From Nocardia brasiliensis ATCC 700358 (GTDB lineage: Bacteria > Actinomycetota > Actinomycetes > Mycobacteriales > Mycobacteriaceae): 64,000 nucleotides of DNA. A program made the translations under genes and the position numbers. Positions 18,301-26,460 of this stretch are shown piece after piece. The stretch is taken from assembly GCF_000250675.2 (NCBI RefSeq), contig NC_018681.1, positions 5,270,001-5,334,000 on the forward strand, in the 5' to 3' direction. The notes below the pieces were generated by a model that did not search any database, was not told the origin of the DNA, and worked only from the letters and a program-made list of their open reading frames with translations. Numbering within the stretch: position 1 is the first letter of the stretch; each line of letters begins with the position of its first letter.

Positions 18301-18837
18301 GGCAACGATATCGACGTGTGGGATCTCCGTGGCTCGCCCGTCCCCCACAAGAAGACCATTGCGCGCAATGACATGACAGCAGATCCGCATGTGATCGCCC
18401 TCAATCATCAAGGTGTGCTTGCTATTTCGAACGGCGCCGCAGTGGAGATCCGTCGCACCGACGGAAGCCGAGCAGTGACCACCATTGCGGGACCGTCAGG
18501 TGATCGAGCAAACATATCCGCTCTCGCTTTCGCAGCCCATGGCACCGAACTCGCGATCGGTCGCGACGGATCGATCGAGATATGGGACGTCGCGAACCCC
18601 GTATCACCACAGGTGATGCTGGAGTTGCACACGGTTGACGATGGTCCCCGGCATGTCAGCTTCGCGGGAACTCCCGGCTATCTCGTGACCGCCACCAGCA
18701 ATGCCTTCCCGGCCCGCGTCTACACCCTTCGAACCGAGGAACTCGCCGCAGCCATTTGCGAGAGTAAGACGGCACTCCTCACTGCGGCGGAATGGCAAAC
18801 CTACGCCAAGGAAGTCGCCATGCCGGCCTTGTGCTGA
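15355..18837 (+). CDS. Membrane-anchored Lon-like (S16) / WD40-repeat protein
   Basis: A 1160-residue protein. Residues ~200-350 look like a Lon-type peptidase domain: RGASMSVAIAIALNDL around Ser271 matches the position of the Lon serine, and HADGTLAHVTGYASKLPAA places Lys323 at the dyad lysine. One membrane helix (RRVVALAIAMVAVLAGAW, ~378-400) is followed by a coiled stretch (RSRQLADTARTLREVDP) and then a long WD40-like propeller array (IWDTTR, VWDMNG, IWSLPT, IWNLEE and IWDVAN blades). This order occurs in actinobacterial NTPase/WD40 conflict-type proteins, but no NTPase is present here. Role unknown: proteolytic or signalling sensor at the membrane. Confidence 0.7.
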   Translation: MVDPERAPDYDERALRELYEQLTGSRAQPTWPGQCRHAFSDSTTRGLLDPTTREAHALTRYSRQWRTDPLRDEAETPNQSDSVRTPFDYSAALAVAHLTGAIAGTCDPAQGVRTFLDHFAASGLCSVGTPFVAGPRPPGPATLVQVFAQLWRDAPARLRGFAILTALEVAGVRPTGRRTTEIPVLLVASDRDSNGNEKGEVGRLTLHLLESGPSGMHPDPAWSGFTQPDSEFIRSLHTAWNSSTLTDTDSCVVWSVTGEHGGPYARLRGASMSVAIAIALNDLAPRHPRLRALRPHTLDPKTTATADLHADGTLAHVTGYASKLPAANSKGLRIIVPLDDHNEAKGSVPQGFCPQLVPARTLPDAIAEARIRPNPTRRVVALAIAMVAVLAGAWTWVLDANHRTELEVTRSRQLADTARTLREVDPAIAQQLALAALRIADTPQARTELLSSSAGDVPYRIIEAGTMLTTAPNTDRLAAATPDGRVTSGTVTASGINELYRFPLGFEVSGISLSPDGQRLTAWHQIDRKQCTPFGNDAVSCAAVPGTARVQVWDMNGRPRPIYDLPVGDYEVVSTATAANSHEIAVGTRNGKILRWDISSDAAPAPLPTLELPSGYPIVAYSPAGTLLGAAGTVSPGQTNQVRIWDTTRVRTDGAVPDFDRPPTGIAVMTNQTRRLMFSPDSRALILRNSKLPGLEFFDLSNGPAHAEPTSVVTPIGTSTDRQPLRDLDYSSDGAYQATVEQGRVITVNSSDADKGRTLHTPADISSVHFLRQGRSLAAATSDGTVWIWSLPTQRTDFGIAIDALPNTPGPGNSVSAPLLRQWNSIGAGFLSSRQLDAAIITRDMDAWRSAEARKNFDGLHTTVSANGRVAAISDGSSGVYLWDPGAPGQNAAPTPWRATRRLPPVDGLSSGSGSVVMNPSGTLLAVASPSKIAIWNLEEVADASTNPRVLDNDNPLDQPGIYPEHPTMAITDTGVLAVLTRGNDIDVWDLRGSPVPHKKTIARNDMTADPHVIALNHQGVLAISNGAAVEIRRTDGSRAVTTIAGPSGDRANISALAFAAHGTELAIGRDGSIEIWDVANPVSPQVMLELHTVDDGPRHVSFAGTPGYLVTATSNAFPARVYTLRTEELAAAICESKTALLTAAEWQTYAKEVAMPALC

Positions 18838-18874
18838 GCGACGGCTGCACCCGTTCAGACTGTGCCGCCACGGG

Positions 18875-19351
18875 TCAGTGGGCCGAGGCGGGGGTTTCGG
18901 TGGCCGGGGTGGCTGCGCGGGCTTTACGGCGGGCGGCGATCAAGAGAGTCAGGATCGACAGCCAGGCGAGGAGGAGGGGGCTCGGGCCGCCGAGCAGGTC
19001 GCAGGCGGTGATCCAGAGCGCGAGGGTGCAGGTGAGAAGCGGGGGTGGGATCAGATTGTGGTGGCCCATATGGGTGATGGCCCAGCCGACCAGGAGTAAG
19101 GGGATACCGAAGCTGGCCACCGAGACGAAGAAGGCGCCCAGGATCGGTTGGGGCGCTCGCAGATCCAGGGAGCTGTCCCAGAGGTCGCCGGCCAGCCAGT
19201 CGTCGAAGAAGCCGCGGGTGAGGATGAGCGCGCCGACTGTGTGGCCGGCGCCGAGCAGGGTGATCAGACGGCCGGCCCAGACTACTGAGCGGGCGCTGTC
19301 GAAGGTTTTGGTTGTCATGGTTCGACTGTTCTGCACGGCGGTGCTCACCAC
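18875..19351 (-). CDS. DUF6463-like small integral membrane protein
   Basis: About 158 residues with four predicted membrane helices: VVWAGRLITLLGAGHTVGALIL, ILGAFFVSVASFGIPLLLVGW, LLTCTLALWITACDLL and LLLAWLSILTLLIAA. The GHTVGAL motif near the first helix is typical of this uncharacterised family. A GTG start at 19351 has GGGAAG just upstream; an ATG at 19318 is the alternative. It is divergent from the kinase gene at 19425, with only about 70 bases between them, so the two may share a regulated promoter region. Confidence 0.65.
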   Translation of the reverse strand: MVSTAVQNSRTMTTKTFDSARSVVWAGRLITLLGAGHTVGALILTRGFFDDWLAGDLWDSSLDLRAPQPILGAFFVSVASFGIPLLLVGWAITHMGHHNLIPPPLLTCTLALWITACDLLGGPSPLLLAWLSILTLLIAARRKARAATPATETPASAH

Positions 19352-19424
19352 TTCCCGCCGGGGAGTGAATCGACTCCCCCATTCGAGTGAATCGCCGTAT
19401 CCGGTGTTCTGAGATGATCGACGG

Positions 19425-20681
19425 GTGCAATTCCGGCAGACGCTGCGATCGGCGACGGGCCCGCTGGTGCGCCCGTCGACCTATCTGCGCGGCGTCTATC
19501 TGGCTCTCGGCGGGGTCGCGGCGATCCCCTACGTCGGCCTCGCGGCAACCTTCGTGATCGGGTTGCGGCGCGACGGGGCCACCGCGGGTGACCTGGCCCT
19601 CGTCATCGCCCTCGCCGCCGGTACGGCTGTGGTCGCCGTGGGCGTGACATTGCTCCCGGCGGTGCGGGTGCTCGAAATCGTCGTTGCCCGAGCGCTTTTG
19701 GGAGTCAGGCTGCCGGACCCGGACCCGGCTTCGAGCCGCGCGTGGGAGTCGCGGACACGGGGAGCCGTCTGGTATTTCCTGACGCTGGTGATCGGTGGTT
19801 GCGCGACGAGTGTGTTCATTTGGGCCGTCCCGACCGCCGCGACGATGCTCGTCGTGCCGTTCGTCGGCTCGCACGAGGCGACGCTGCATCTGACCGAGCG
19901 GTTCACGGTTTCGGCGCCCGACCTGCCGACGGCCATTCTGACCGGTGGTGCGGGCGCCGGGTTACTGGTCGGCGCGGTGTACGTCGTGGCGGGGGCCGGT
20001 TCGCTGCTGGTGCGGCTGGCGCCGGCGTTACTCGGGCCGACCCAGGCCGATCAGGTGGCGGCACTGCGCCGCCAAGAGCGCAAGCTCGCCGCGGGCAACC
20101 GCCTCGCCCGCGAACTGCACGATTCGGTCGGCCACGCGTTGACGGCGATGACGATGCAGGCAGGGGCCGCCGGACGGGTGCTCGACGACGATCCGGAGTT
20201 CGCCCGGCGCGCGCTGCGGCAGATCGAGGTAGTCGGACGAGCCGCCCTGGACGAACTCGACCAGGCGCTCGGAATGCTGCGCCGGGGCGTCGACGAGGAG
20301 CTGTCCGGCTCGACCCTCGCGGGCCTCGAGCAACTCATCGCCGGCTGCCACGGCGCGCGGATCGCGACCACGATAGTCGGCGATCTGAATACCGTGCCCG
20401 GCTTGGTATCTCGCGAGGCTTTCCGGGTACTGCAGGAAGCACTGACCAACGCCGTGCGGCACGGTGACGGTGGCGCAATCGATCTCGTCGTTCGTGCGGC
20501 CCCGCCGATCGTTCGGCTCGAGGTGTCGAACGGTGTGGCTGGTGGGTCGCCGACCGGTCACGGCCGGGGGTTGATCGGTATGCGGGAACGGGTTCTGGTG
20601 CTCGGCGGCGAATTACGAGCAGGCGCGACAGGCGCGCGATGGACGGTCGATGCCACCCTGCCGTGGGTGGTGACGCCGTGA
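19425..20681 (+). CDS. NarL-type sensor histidine kinase
   Basis: A 418-residue kinase starting at GTG 19425. The N-terminal half has about four membrane helices (IPYVGLAATFVIGL, LALVIALAAGTAVVAVGVTLL, YFLTLVIGGCATSVFIWAV, GLLVGAVYVVAGAGSLLV). The dimerisation box is NRLARELHDSVGHALTAMTM, and the HATPase domain includes VLQEALTNAVRHGDGG and GRGLIGMRERVLVLGG. It overlaps the regulator gene by GTGA, so the pair forms a two-component system. The ligand is unknown. Confidence 0.93.
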   Translation: MQFRQTLRSATGPLVRPSTYLRGVYLALGGVAAIPYVGLAATFVIGLRRDGATAGDLALVIALAAGTAVVAVGVTLLPAVRVLEIVVARALLGVRLPDPDPASSRAWESRTRGAVWYFLTLVIGGCATSVFIWAVPTAATMLVVPFVGSHEATLHLTERFTVSAPDLPTAILTGGAGAGLLVGAVYVVAGAGSLLVRLAPALLGPTQADQVAALRRQERKLAAGNRLARELHDSVGHALTAMTMQAGAAGRVLDDDPEFARRALRQIEVVGRAALDELDQALGMLRRGVDEELSGSTLAGLEQLIAGCHGARIATTIVGDLNTVPGLVSREAFRVLQEALTNAVRHGDGGAIDLVVRAAPPIVRLEVSNGVAGGSPTGHGRGLIGMRERVLVLGGELRAGATGARWTVDATLPWVVTP

Positions 20682-21325
20682 TCACGGTGCTGATCGTCGA
20701 CGACGATCCGCTGGTGCGCACCGGCTTACGCGCGATCATGGACGCCGAGCGCGACATCGAGGTGGTGGGCGAGGCGCAGGACGGCAGCGAGGTGCTCGAC
20801 CGGGTCAGCGCAACGCGCCCGGACGTCGTGCTGATGGACGTCCGGATGCCGACCGTGGACGGTATCGCCGCCACCAGAATTCTGTTGGCCGCCTTGACCG
20901 ATCCGCCGAAGGTAGTGGTGATCACCACCTTCGAGAACGACTCGTACGTCTACGACGCGCTGCGCGTCGGCGCGGCGGGCTTCCTGCTCAAGCGGGCTCG
21001 GCCAGAAGAATTCACGCAGGCCGTCCGCACTGTCGCGACCGGTGACTCGGTACTGTTCCCGAGCGCGATCCGCGCGCTGGTCGCGGCGCGCCCACCCTTG
21101 CCGAACAGCCTTCTGGCACAGGCGAAACTGACCGACCGCGAAAACGAAGTACTACGCGCCATGGCGAGCGGCTTGACCAACGCCGAGATAGCGGCCGCGA
21201 TGTTCCTCGGCGTCGAAACCGTCAAAACCCATGTCCGCAACGTCTTGATGAAACTGCGCGCCCGAGACCGCACCCAGGCGGTCATCACCGCCTACGAGTC
21301 CGGCTTCATCACACCCGGCCGCTGA
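20678..21325 (+). CDS. NarL/LuxR-family response regulator
   Basis: A 215-residue regulator from GTG 20678, overlapping the kinase stop. The receiver MITVLIVDDDPLVRTGL has Asp54 in VVLMDVRMP as phosphorylation site. The C-terminal LuxR helix-turn-helix reads LTDRENEVLRAMASGLTNAEIAAAMFLGV. It is the partner of the kinase at 19425. Its targets are unknown; autoregulation of the locus or of the small membrane protein upstream is plausible. Confidence 0.93.
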   Translation: MITVLIVDDDPLVRTGLRAIMDAERDIEVVGEAQDGSEVLDRVSATRPDVVLMDVRMPTVDGIAATRILLAALTDPPKVVVITTFENDSYVYDALRVGAAGFLLKRARPEEFTQAVRTVATGDSVLFPSAIRALVAARPPLPNSLLAQAKLTDRENEVLRAMASGLTNAEIAAAMFLGVETVKTHVRNVLMKLRARDRTQAVITAYESGFITPGR

Positions 21326-21350
21326 CTGACGCAGCTCACGCCCGTTGGGT

Positions 21351-21992
21351 TCACCCGAAAGGGGTGAGCAGCAAGGGGATGCGGCGGAGGGCGTCGAGGG
21401 TGGGCGGGAGGGCGGCCAAGGCGGTGATGGCGCGCATGCAGATGGCGTAGTCGGCCTCGCCCGGCTCCAGGTAGTCGAATTCGAGGGTGCCCGCGGCTTC
21501 GAAGGCCGCTCGGAGGTCGGCGGGGAGGTCGGCCAGGTCGGTGTCGAGTTCGAGGTCGTCGACGTTGATCCAGGCGATCTCGTTGCCGTCGGTGCAGTAG
21601 GTCAGGCTGGCGTCGGCATTGATGGAGTAATAGCTCGTCGCCGCGACTCGCCCGCCGGCCGACAGGGCTGCCACATCGTCGGTGGCCCCGCCGTCGTCGT
21701 AGACGAAGGTCCAGTCGCCGATCCGGCCGGCCAGCAGCGTCGCGGCGGAGTCACCGCGCTCACCGCCGAGCGCCGCCGCGGGCAGGGAGGTCCACTCGTC
21801 CGGCTTGCCGACCGGTAGTTCGCACTGCCGGAACAGCGGCGCCTTGGCCCCCAGCGCCTCGAGCGCCGCGCCGGGATCGAGCCCACGGACGACGTGCACA
21901 CAGTGATTGGGGTCGTCGTTCGCCAGCTCGCTGATCCACAGCGGTACGCCTTCGGTATCAAGCGTATTCGGCGGGAAGCCGGGTGTTGCCAT
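21351..21992 (-). CDS. DUF6461-like hypothetical protein
   Basis: About 213 residues starting at ATG 21992, preceded by GAGGGA. The sequence alternates beta-type segments: GRIGDWTFVYDDGG, GRVAATSYYSINADASLTYCTDGNEIAW, and the C-terminal ITALAALPPTLDALRR helix. This pattern fits the DUF6461 proteins of actinomycetes, whose function is unknown. The protein is acidic and soluble. It is convergent with the response regulator upstream. Confidence 0.55.
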   Translation of the reverse strand: MATPGFPPNTLDTEGVPLWISELANDDPNHCVHVVRGLDPGAALEALGAKAPLFRQCELPVGKPDEWTSLPAAALGGERGDSAATLLAGRIGDWTFVYDDGGATDDVAALSAGGRVAATSYYSINADASLTYCTDGNEIAWINVDDLELDTDLADLPADLRAAFEAAGTLEFDYLEPGEADYAICMRAITALAALPPTLDALRRIPLLLTPFG

Positions 21993-22221
21993 ACATCCCT
22001 CATCTACCGGTGATCTTGCGGGTGCGCTGTCGGTGCCACAGAACGACCCTGCGGTCTCGACCCCGTGAACATAGTTCACCTGATCTTGTTTCGCTATGCG
22101 CCGTCGGGGGTGCCGAGGACGACCGCGCCAGGACCGCAACACGATTCGCCCCAGCACGAGCAGCCCGACCGGACGCGACGGCCGGGCTGATCGCGATCTT
22201 GCTGGGGTGCGGGTGGGAGGT

Positions 22222-23175
22222 TCAGCGCTGCGGCAGCGCCAGCAAGAATGGGGCACTCCGAATCGTCTGTTCGCTCAAGGTGATACCGATTTCGAGTCGA
22301 TCGTTTTCCCGGAGCCGGAACTCGCAGATTCCCGTGCGGACGTCCCTGGCTGTTCGACGATTTCTGTCGTCACAACCGGTGGAGACCGCGATCGCCCGCG
22401 CAACCCATTTCCCCGGTGGCAGGCAGCTGATACTGAAAGCTCCCCGATCCGGGATATTGAGTAACGCAACGGCGGAGGTCAGCGGGTTTGCCGCGGAGTA
22501 TATACTCATATACCTGCGGCTGGCCATGATTCCGCCCGGATCGGTCAATTTCCCACACAGTAACGGCCTGCTGGAATCCCTGCCACAATATGTGTGTTGC
22601 TCGGACCATCTCAGCGGAACATGTTCGCCGCGGATGTAGCGCCGATACTGTGACGGACTGAGTCCGACCGCTTCGGTGAATCGTGACGTGAAGGTCCCGT
22701 AACTCAAATACCCGACAGCATATGAGATCTCAGAAACTTTCATAGAAGTGGACGCCAATAACTTCTTGCTGCGCGCCAGCCGGATGGCCGCGAGAAACCG
22801 AACCGGCGACCAGCCGGTTTCTACGCGAAACCGTCTGACGAAGTGGAACTTACTGCATTTCGCCACGTCGGCGAGGTCATCCAAGGAAACTTGCTGCCCA
22901 CAATTTTCCCACATGTACTTGATGCTGTCAGCGATATGATCGGACACGAACTCTCCAAACTCATAACAATCCAGGATGCCCGAGCCGGCAGCAGAATCAA
23001 GCCTTCCGCAGCCGTACGGCTGCGGAATAGCTGCAAAATAGCGTCTTTGCTGGGACAGCGAAACGAGGCCGCTGCCGCTGATTTTCACTGACCGGCCGCC
23101 TCCGGCACCGAGGTCGAACCATTCAGGTGTCGCTCCCAAGACCGCACGCTCATTACGAAAATGTCGGTGACCCAT
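22222..23175 (-). CDS. AraC-type transcriptional regulator, possible cluster regulator
   Basis: A 317-residue protein with an unusual layout. The AraC double helix-turn-helix is in the first two thirds: SLDDLADVAKCSKFHFVRRFRVETGWSP, then KVSEISYAVGYLSYGTFTSRFTEAVGLSP. A ~130-residue C-terminal domain of unknown type follows, rather than the usual N-terminal sensor. It is transcribed away from the enediyne cassette, and the 283-base gap contains both promoters. Placement next to E3 makes it a candidate pathway-specific regulator. Its base composition is visibly less GC-rich than the neighbours. Start uncertain. Confidence 0.7.
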   Translation of the reverse strand: MGHRHFRNERAVLGATPEWFDLGAGGGRSVKISGSGLVSLSQQRRYFAAIPQPYGCGRLDSAAGSGILDCYEFGEFVSDHIADSIKYMWENCGQQVSLDDLADVAKCSKFHFVRRFRVETGWSPVRFLAAIRLARSKKLLASTSMKVSEISYAVGYLSYGTFTSRFTEAVGLSPSQYRRYIRGEHVPLRWSEQHTYCGRDSSRPLLCGKLTDPGGIMASRRYMSIYSAANPLTSAVALLNIPDRGAFSISCLPPGKWVARAIAVSTGCDDRNRRTARDVRTGICEFRLRENDRLEIGITLSEQTIRSAPFLLALPQR

Positions 23176-23366
23176 CGGCCGTGGGATGAATGCTTGATAA
23201 GTGAAGCCGTCGATTCCGCAGTGGCGGTTGCACTTCCGCTCGGTACCCCCTTGCCCCGTAGCCCCGACGCAAGCCCCACAGCCCCGATGCAGCGAGGCAG
23301 CGCGCGGAGTGCCGCTGATGGCTCAGTTCGCCACCATGATTGTCATATCTAACTGGACGGTAGAAT

Positions 23367-23381
23367 ACTTCTATTTTGTAG
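23367..23381 (+). promoter_or_regulatory. Degenerate ACTT-N7-(GTAG) signature upstream of the E3-E4-E5-PKSE operon
   Basis: ACTT at 23367-23370, seven bases, then GTAG, 78 nt before the E3 ATG. It is a weaker version of the ACTT-N7-ATAT signature found before other cluster operons, in the same orientation relative to its gene. It is probably part of the E3 promoter region. Confidence 0.35.
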
Positions 23382-23458
23382 ATTGAGCAACGAGGAAGAA
23401 GCCCCAGACGCGGCCGGATGGCAATCTTGAGTACAGGTTCCGCGAGGGAGGACTTCGG

Positions 23459-24484
23459 ATGGTCTCCGCACTGGGAAAGCTTCGCCGGAAGATCTTTACG
23501 CCGGACACGCGGCAAGCATCGTTGAGGGTTCGGGGATTCCCCGCACGCAATCCACACGCCGCATCGTGCCTGGAGACGGCCGGCTCGACGTTCCTCGAAG
23601 GATTCGGGGTGGCCGCGGAGTGTGGCACAGCAGCCGAAGCCGCGCAGCGCTTATCCGAAATAGAAAGTAACAGAAGAGGTTTCGCGTTCGAAGGCGCCGC
23701 GATGGCGCTGGCGATCCGCGACGGGCTGCCGCTCGGCCACAAACATCACGTGACAGATTTCATCGCGGCTGCCGACGAGCATCTCTACATGATCTACGTC
23801 GGCGTCGGCTGGGCGCTGGCCAGACTCCCCCGGCCGCTGCATCAGGCGGCGCTCAGCGGCGCGTCGGATCCGGTTCTGATGTGGCTGGCGCTAGATGGTT
23901 ACGGGTTTCACCAAGCCTATTTCCACACAGATCGCTACGTGAAACAGCAGTATGTTGATGCGAAGCCGCCCGCCGTGTCGAACCGACATCCTGGCTATAC
24001 ACCGCGCGCTATCGATCAAGGCATCGGGCGCGCGTTGTGGTTCGTCTCGGGTGCCGATCCGGCTGCCGCGTGCACGCTGATCGAGGGATTCGCGGCGCCC
24101 CGGCGGCCGGACCTGTTCGCTGGCCTCGGCCTGGCGGCGACCTACGCCGGCGGCGCCACCGCGGACGAGCTCGCCACGCTGCGCGACCGCGGCGCGGCCT
24201 ACCGTCGAGACCTCGGTCAAGGTGCGACATTCGCCGCCGAAGCGCGGGCTCGCGCCCGCATCGTGCAGCCGAACACCGCGACCACTCTGGCGGTACTCAC
24301 TGGTCAGCGCGTCGCCGACGCGTCCACGATCGCGATCGACGCCCGGCCCGTGGTGCACACGATCAACGGCCGCCCTGGTTTCGAAGTCTGGCGAGAGCGG
24401 ATCCGGCACCGATGCCTGACCGCGGAGCCCCCCGACCCGACCGCTTCCGCCGCGCCGGAAACAACCGCAAAGGCCGAATCATGA
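23459..24484 (+). CDS. Enediyne biosynthesis protein E3 (DUF1702)
   Basis: A 341-residue protein of the DUF1702 family, which in practice is found with enediyne PKS genes. Visible family features are the N-terminal RGFPARNP, GFGVAAECGT, an FEGAAMALAIRDGL segment and DGYGFHQAYFHTDRYV. The biochemical role of E3 is not settled; it is part of the conserved warhead cassette and presumably helps tailor the PKSE polyene. The ATG at 23459 follows GGGAGGA. Its stop overlaps the E4 start (ATGA), so the cassette is one translationally coupled operon. Confidence 0.9.
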   Translation: MVSALGKLRRKIFTPDTRQASLRVRGFPARNPHAASCLETAGSTFLEGFGVAAECGTAAEAAQRLSEIESNRRGFAFEGAAMALAIRDGLPLGHKHHVTDFIAAADEHLYMIYVGVGWALARLPRPLHQAALSGASDPVLMWLALDGYGFHQAYFHTDRYVKQQYVDAKPPAVSNRHPGYTPRAIDQGIGRALWFVSGADPAAACTLIEGFAAPRRPDLFAGLGLAATYAGGATADELATLRDRGAAYRRDLGQGATFAAEARARARIVQPNTATTLAVLTGQRVADASTIAIDARPVVHTINGRPGFEVWRERIRHRCLTAEPPDPTASAAPETTAKAES

Positions 24485-26460
24485 ACTCCCGCATGAGAGC
24501 CCTGGTACCGACCATCTGCGCGGTGGTGGTGCTGCTGGCCGCCTTCCTGATCGCGCAGGCACAGGTGGCCACCGACGATCCGGCCGACGTGGCGCGGGAC
24601 TACGAGTTCGAGTCCATGTCGATCGCGATGCCGCCCGGATATGACCAGTTGCCTGCGAAAACCGTACGCGAGGTGAACCCGGCGTACCAGAACATCCGCT
24701 CCTGGATCTCCTCCGTCGGCGCGTCGATCGCCATCAACGATCTGGTCGGCCACGGGCGATCCAACGGCATGTGCATCGTCGACACGCGCACCGACTCGGT
24801 GATCGTGACCCACACACCGACCGCACCGCAGGCCGATCGCTTCACACCGTTCCTGCTCCGGCCGGACCCGCTCATCATGGATCCGACCATGGCGCCGATG
24901 GGTTGCGCACCCGGCGATTTCAACGGCGACGGCGGCATGGATCTGCTCGTCTACTACTGGGGACGCACCCCGATCATGTTCCTGCACAAGGACAATGCCG
25001 CCGATCCGGCCCCGGCGTACGTCCCGGTCGAGGTGGTCCCGCCGGGCAATACGCGCGGTCAATACAACGGCGAACGGTGGAACACCAACGCTGTTTCGAT
25101 CGCGGACTTCGACGGTGACGGCCATCCCGACATCGTCTTCGGGAATTACTTCCCGAATTCCGGCGTCCTCGATCCGAACGGCCGGCCCGACGTCGTCATG
25201 AACGACTCGATGTCGAATGCGAAGAACGCCGCGGGCGAGCGCGTCCTGCGGTGGAACGGCAACGACCCCAACGGAACACCGGTCTACATCGAAGAGAAGC
25301 AGGCCGTCCCGTACGCCCAGGCCACCGGCTGGACGTTGGCGCTCGGTGCGGGTGACCTGACCGGCGATCTGCGGCCCGAGCTCTATATCGGCAACGACTT
25401 CGGCCACGATCATCTGCTGTACAACGAGTCCACGCCGGGCACCATCCGCTTCGGCATCGCGCGCGGAGAACGCACCTGGACCGATCCCAAATCCTTTGTC
25501 CTGGGCGCTGATTCGTTCAAAGGCATGGGCGTCGACTTCGTCGACCTGTACAACCGCGGGAAATTCGACATGCTGGTCAGCAATATCACGACCCCGTGGG
25601 GCATCCAGGAGAGCAACTTCGCCTGGCGTAACGACACCGCCACCCCGGAGGACATGCGCCGGGAACTGGCCGACGGACGGGCCCCGTTCTCCCAGCAGGC
25701 ACAGCAGCTCGGGCTGGCGTGGTCGGGCTGGGGCTGGGATATCAAGGCCGCCGACCTGCGCAATTCGGGCACCCTCAACGTGCTCCAGACGACCGGGTTC
25801 GTGAAGGGCAGCGGCGAGAACCGGTGGACCTGGCTGCAGGAGCTGGCCACCAGCAACGACGTCCTGGTGCACGATCCGAGGGCGTGGCCGCGGGTGGCCC
25901 CCGGCGACGATATCGCCGGTGATCACACCATGGCGTTCTATGCCAAGGGCACGGACGGCAAGTACGTCAACATCACCGATCAGCTCGGCACCGACGCGCC
26001 GATACCGACCCGCGGCGTCGCCATCGCCGACACCACCGGCACCGGGACCCTCGATTTCGCGGTCGCCCGGCAGTGGGGAGCGCCCGCGTTCTTCGCGAAC
26101 CGCTCGCCGAGTATGGGAAATCCGCTGCAGCTGAGCCTTTATCGGCCGGCAGCGCAAGCCGGCAGCGGGTCTCCCGCGGTCATCGGCCAGCCCGCCTACA
26201 ACGCGACCGTCACGGTGCGCACCGCCGACGGCCGGACCATACACAGCCAGCTCGACGGCGGCAGCGGCCACAGCGGTAAGCGCAGCTTCGACGTCCATTT
26301 CGGACTCGGCGCGAGCACCGGCCCGGTCACCGCCGAGATCGCCTGGCTCGACAACAACGGTGTCCCACGGCACCAGACACTCCAGCTGAGGCCCGGCACC
26401 CACGCGCTGATGCTGACCGATACGGCCACCGAGATCGCCGAGGGGATCACCGCACCATGA
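24481..26460 (+). CDS. Enediyne biosynthesis protein E4 (FG-GAP / UnbV-like)
   Basis: A 659-residue protein. An N-terminal hydrophobic helix (ALVPTICAVVVLLAAFLIAQA) suggests membrane anchoring or export. Repeated calcium-type FG-GAP motifs follow: DFNGDGGMDLLVYY, DFDGDGHPDIVFGN and the shorter DLTGDLRPELYIGN. A C-terminal domain resembles ASPIC/UnbV, as in CRTAC1-like proteins. E4/UnbV is a constant partner of E3 and E5 in enediyne clusters, and its catalytic role is unknown. The start overlaps E3 and the stop overlaps E5 (both 4 nt). An earlier in-frame ORF extension was rejected because it covers E3. Confidence 0.9.
   Translation: MNSRMRALVPTICAVVVLLAAFLIAQAQVATDDPADVARDYEFESMSIAMPPGYDQLPAKTVREVNPAYQNIRSWISSVGASIAINDLVGHGRSNGMCIVDTRTDSVIVTHTPTAPQADRFTPFLLRPDPLIMDPTMAPMGCAPGDFNGDGGMDLLVYYWGRTPIMFLHKDNAADPAPAYVPVEVVPPGNTRGQYNGERWNTNAVSIADFDGDGHPDIVFGNYFPNSGVLDPNGRPDVVMNDSMSNAKNAAGERVLRWNGNDPNGTPVYIEEKQAVPYAQATGWTLALGAGDLTGDLRPELYIGNDFGHDHLLYNESTPGTIRFGIARGERTWTDPKSFVLGADSFKGMGVDFVDLYNRGKFDMLVSNITTPWGIQESNFAWRNDTATPEDMRRELADGRAPFSQQAQQLGLAWSGWGWDIKAADLRNSGTLNVLQTTGFVKGSGENRWTWLQELATSNDVLVHDPRAWPRVAPGDDIAGDHTMAFYAKGTDGKYVNITDQLGTDAPIPTRGVAIADTTGTGTLDFAVARQWGAPAFFANRSPSMGNPLQLSLYRPAAQAGSGSPAVIGQPAYNATVTVRTADGRTIHSQLDGGSGHSGKRSFDVHFGLGASTGPVTAEIAWLDNNGVPRHQTLQLRPGTHALMLTDTATEIAEGITAP

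Noticed and set aside
24037..24480. N-terminal extension of E4 in the same frame
   Set aside because: It lies within the E3 gene. The ATG at 24481 overlaps the E3 stop, as is normal for these operons.
24304..26403. A 699-codon - strand open frame opposite E4
   Set aside because: Antisense shadow of the E4 gene; composition without family motifs.
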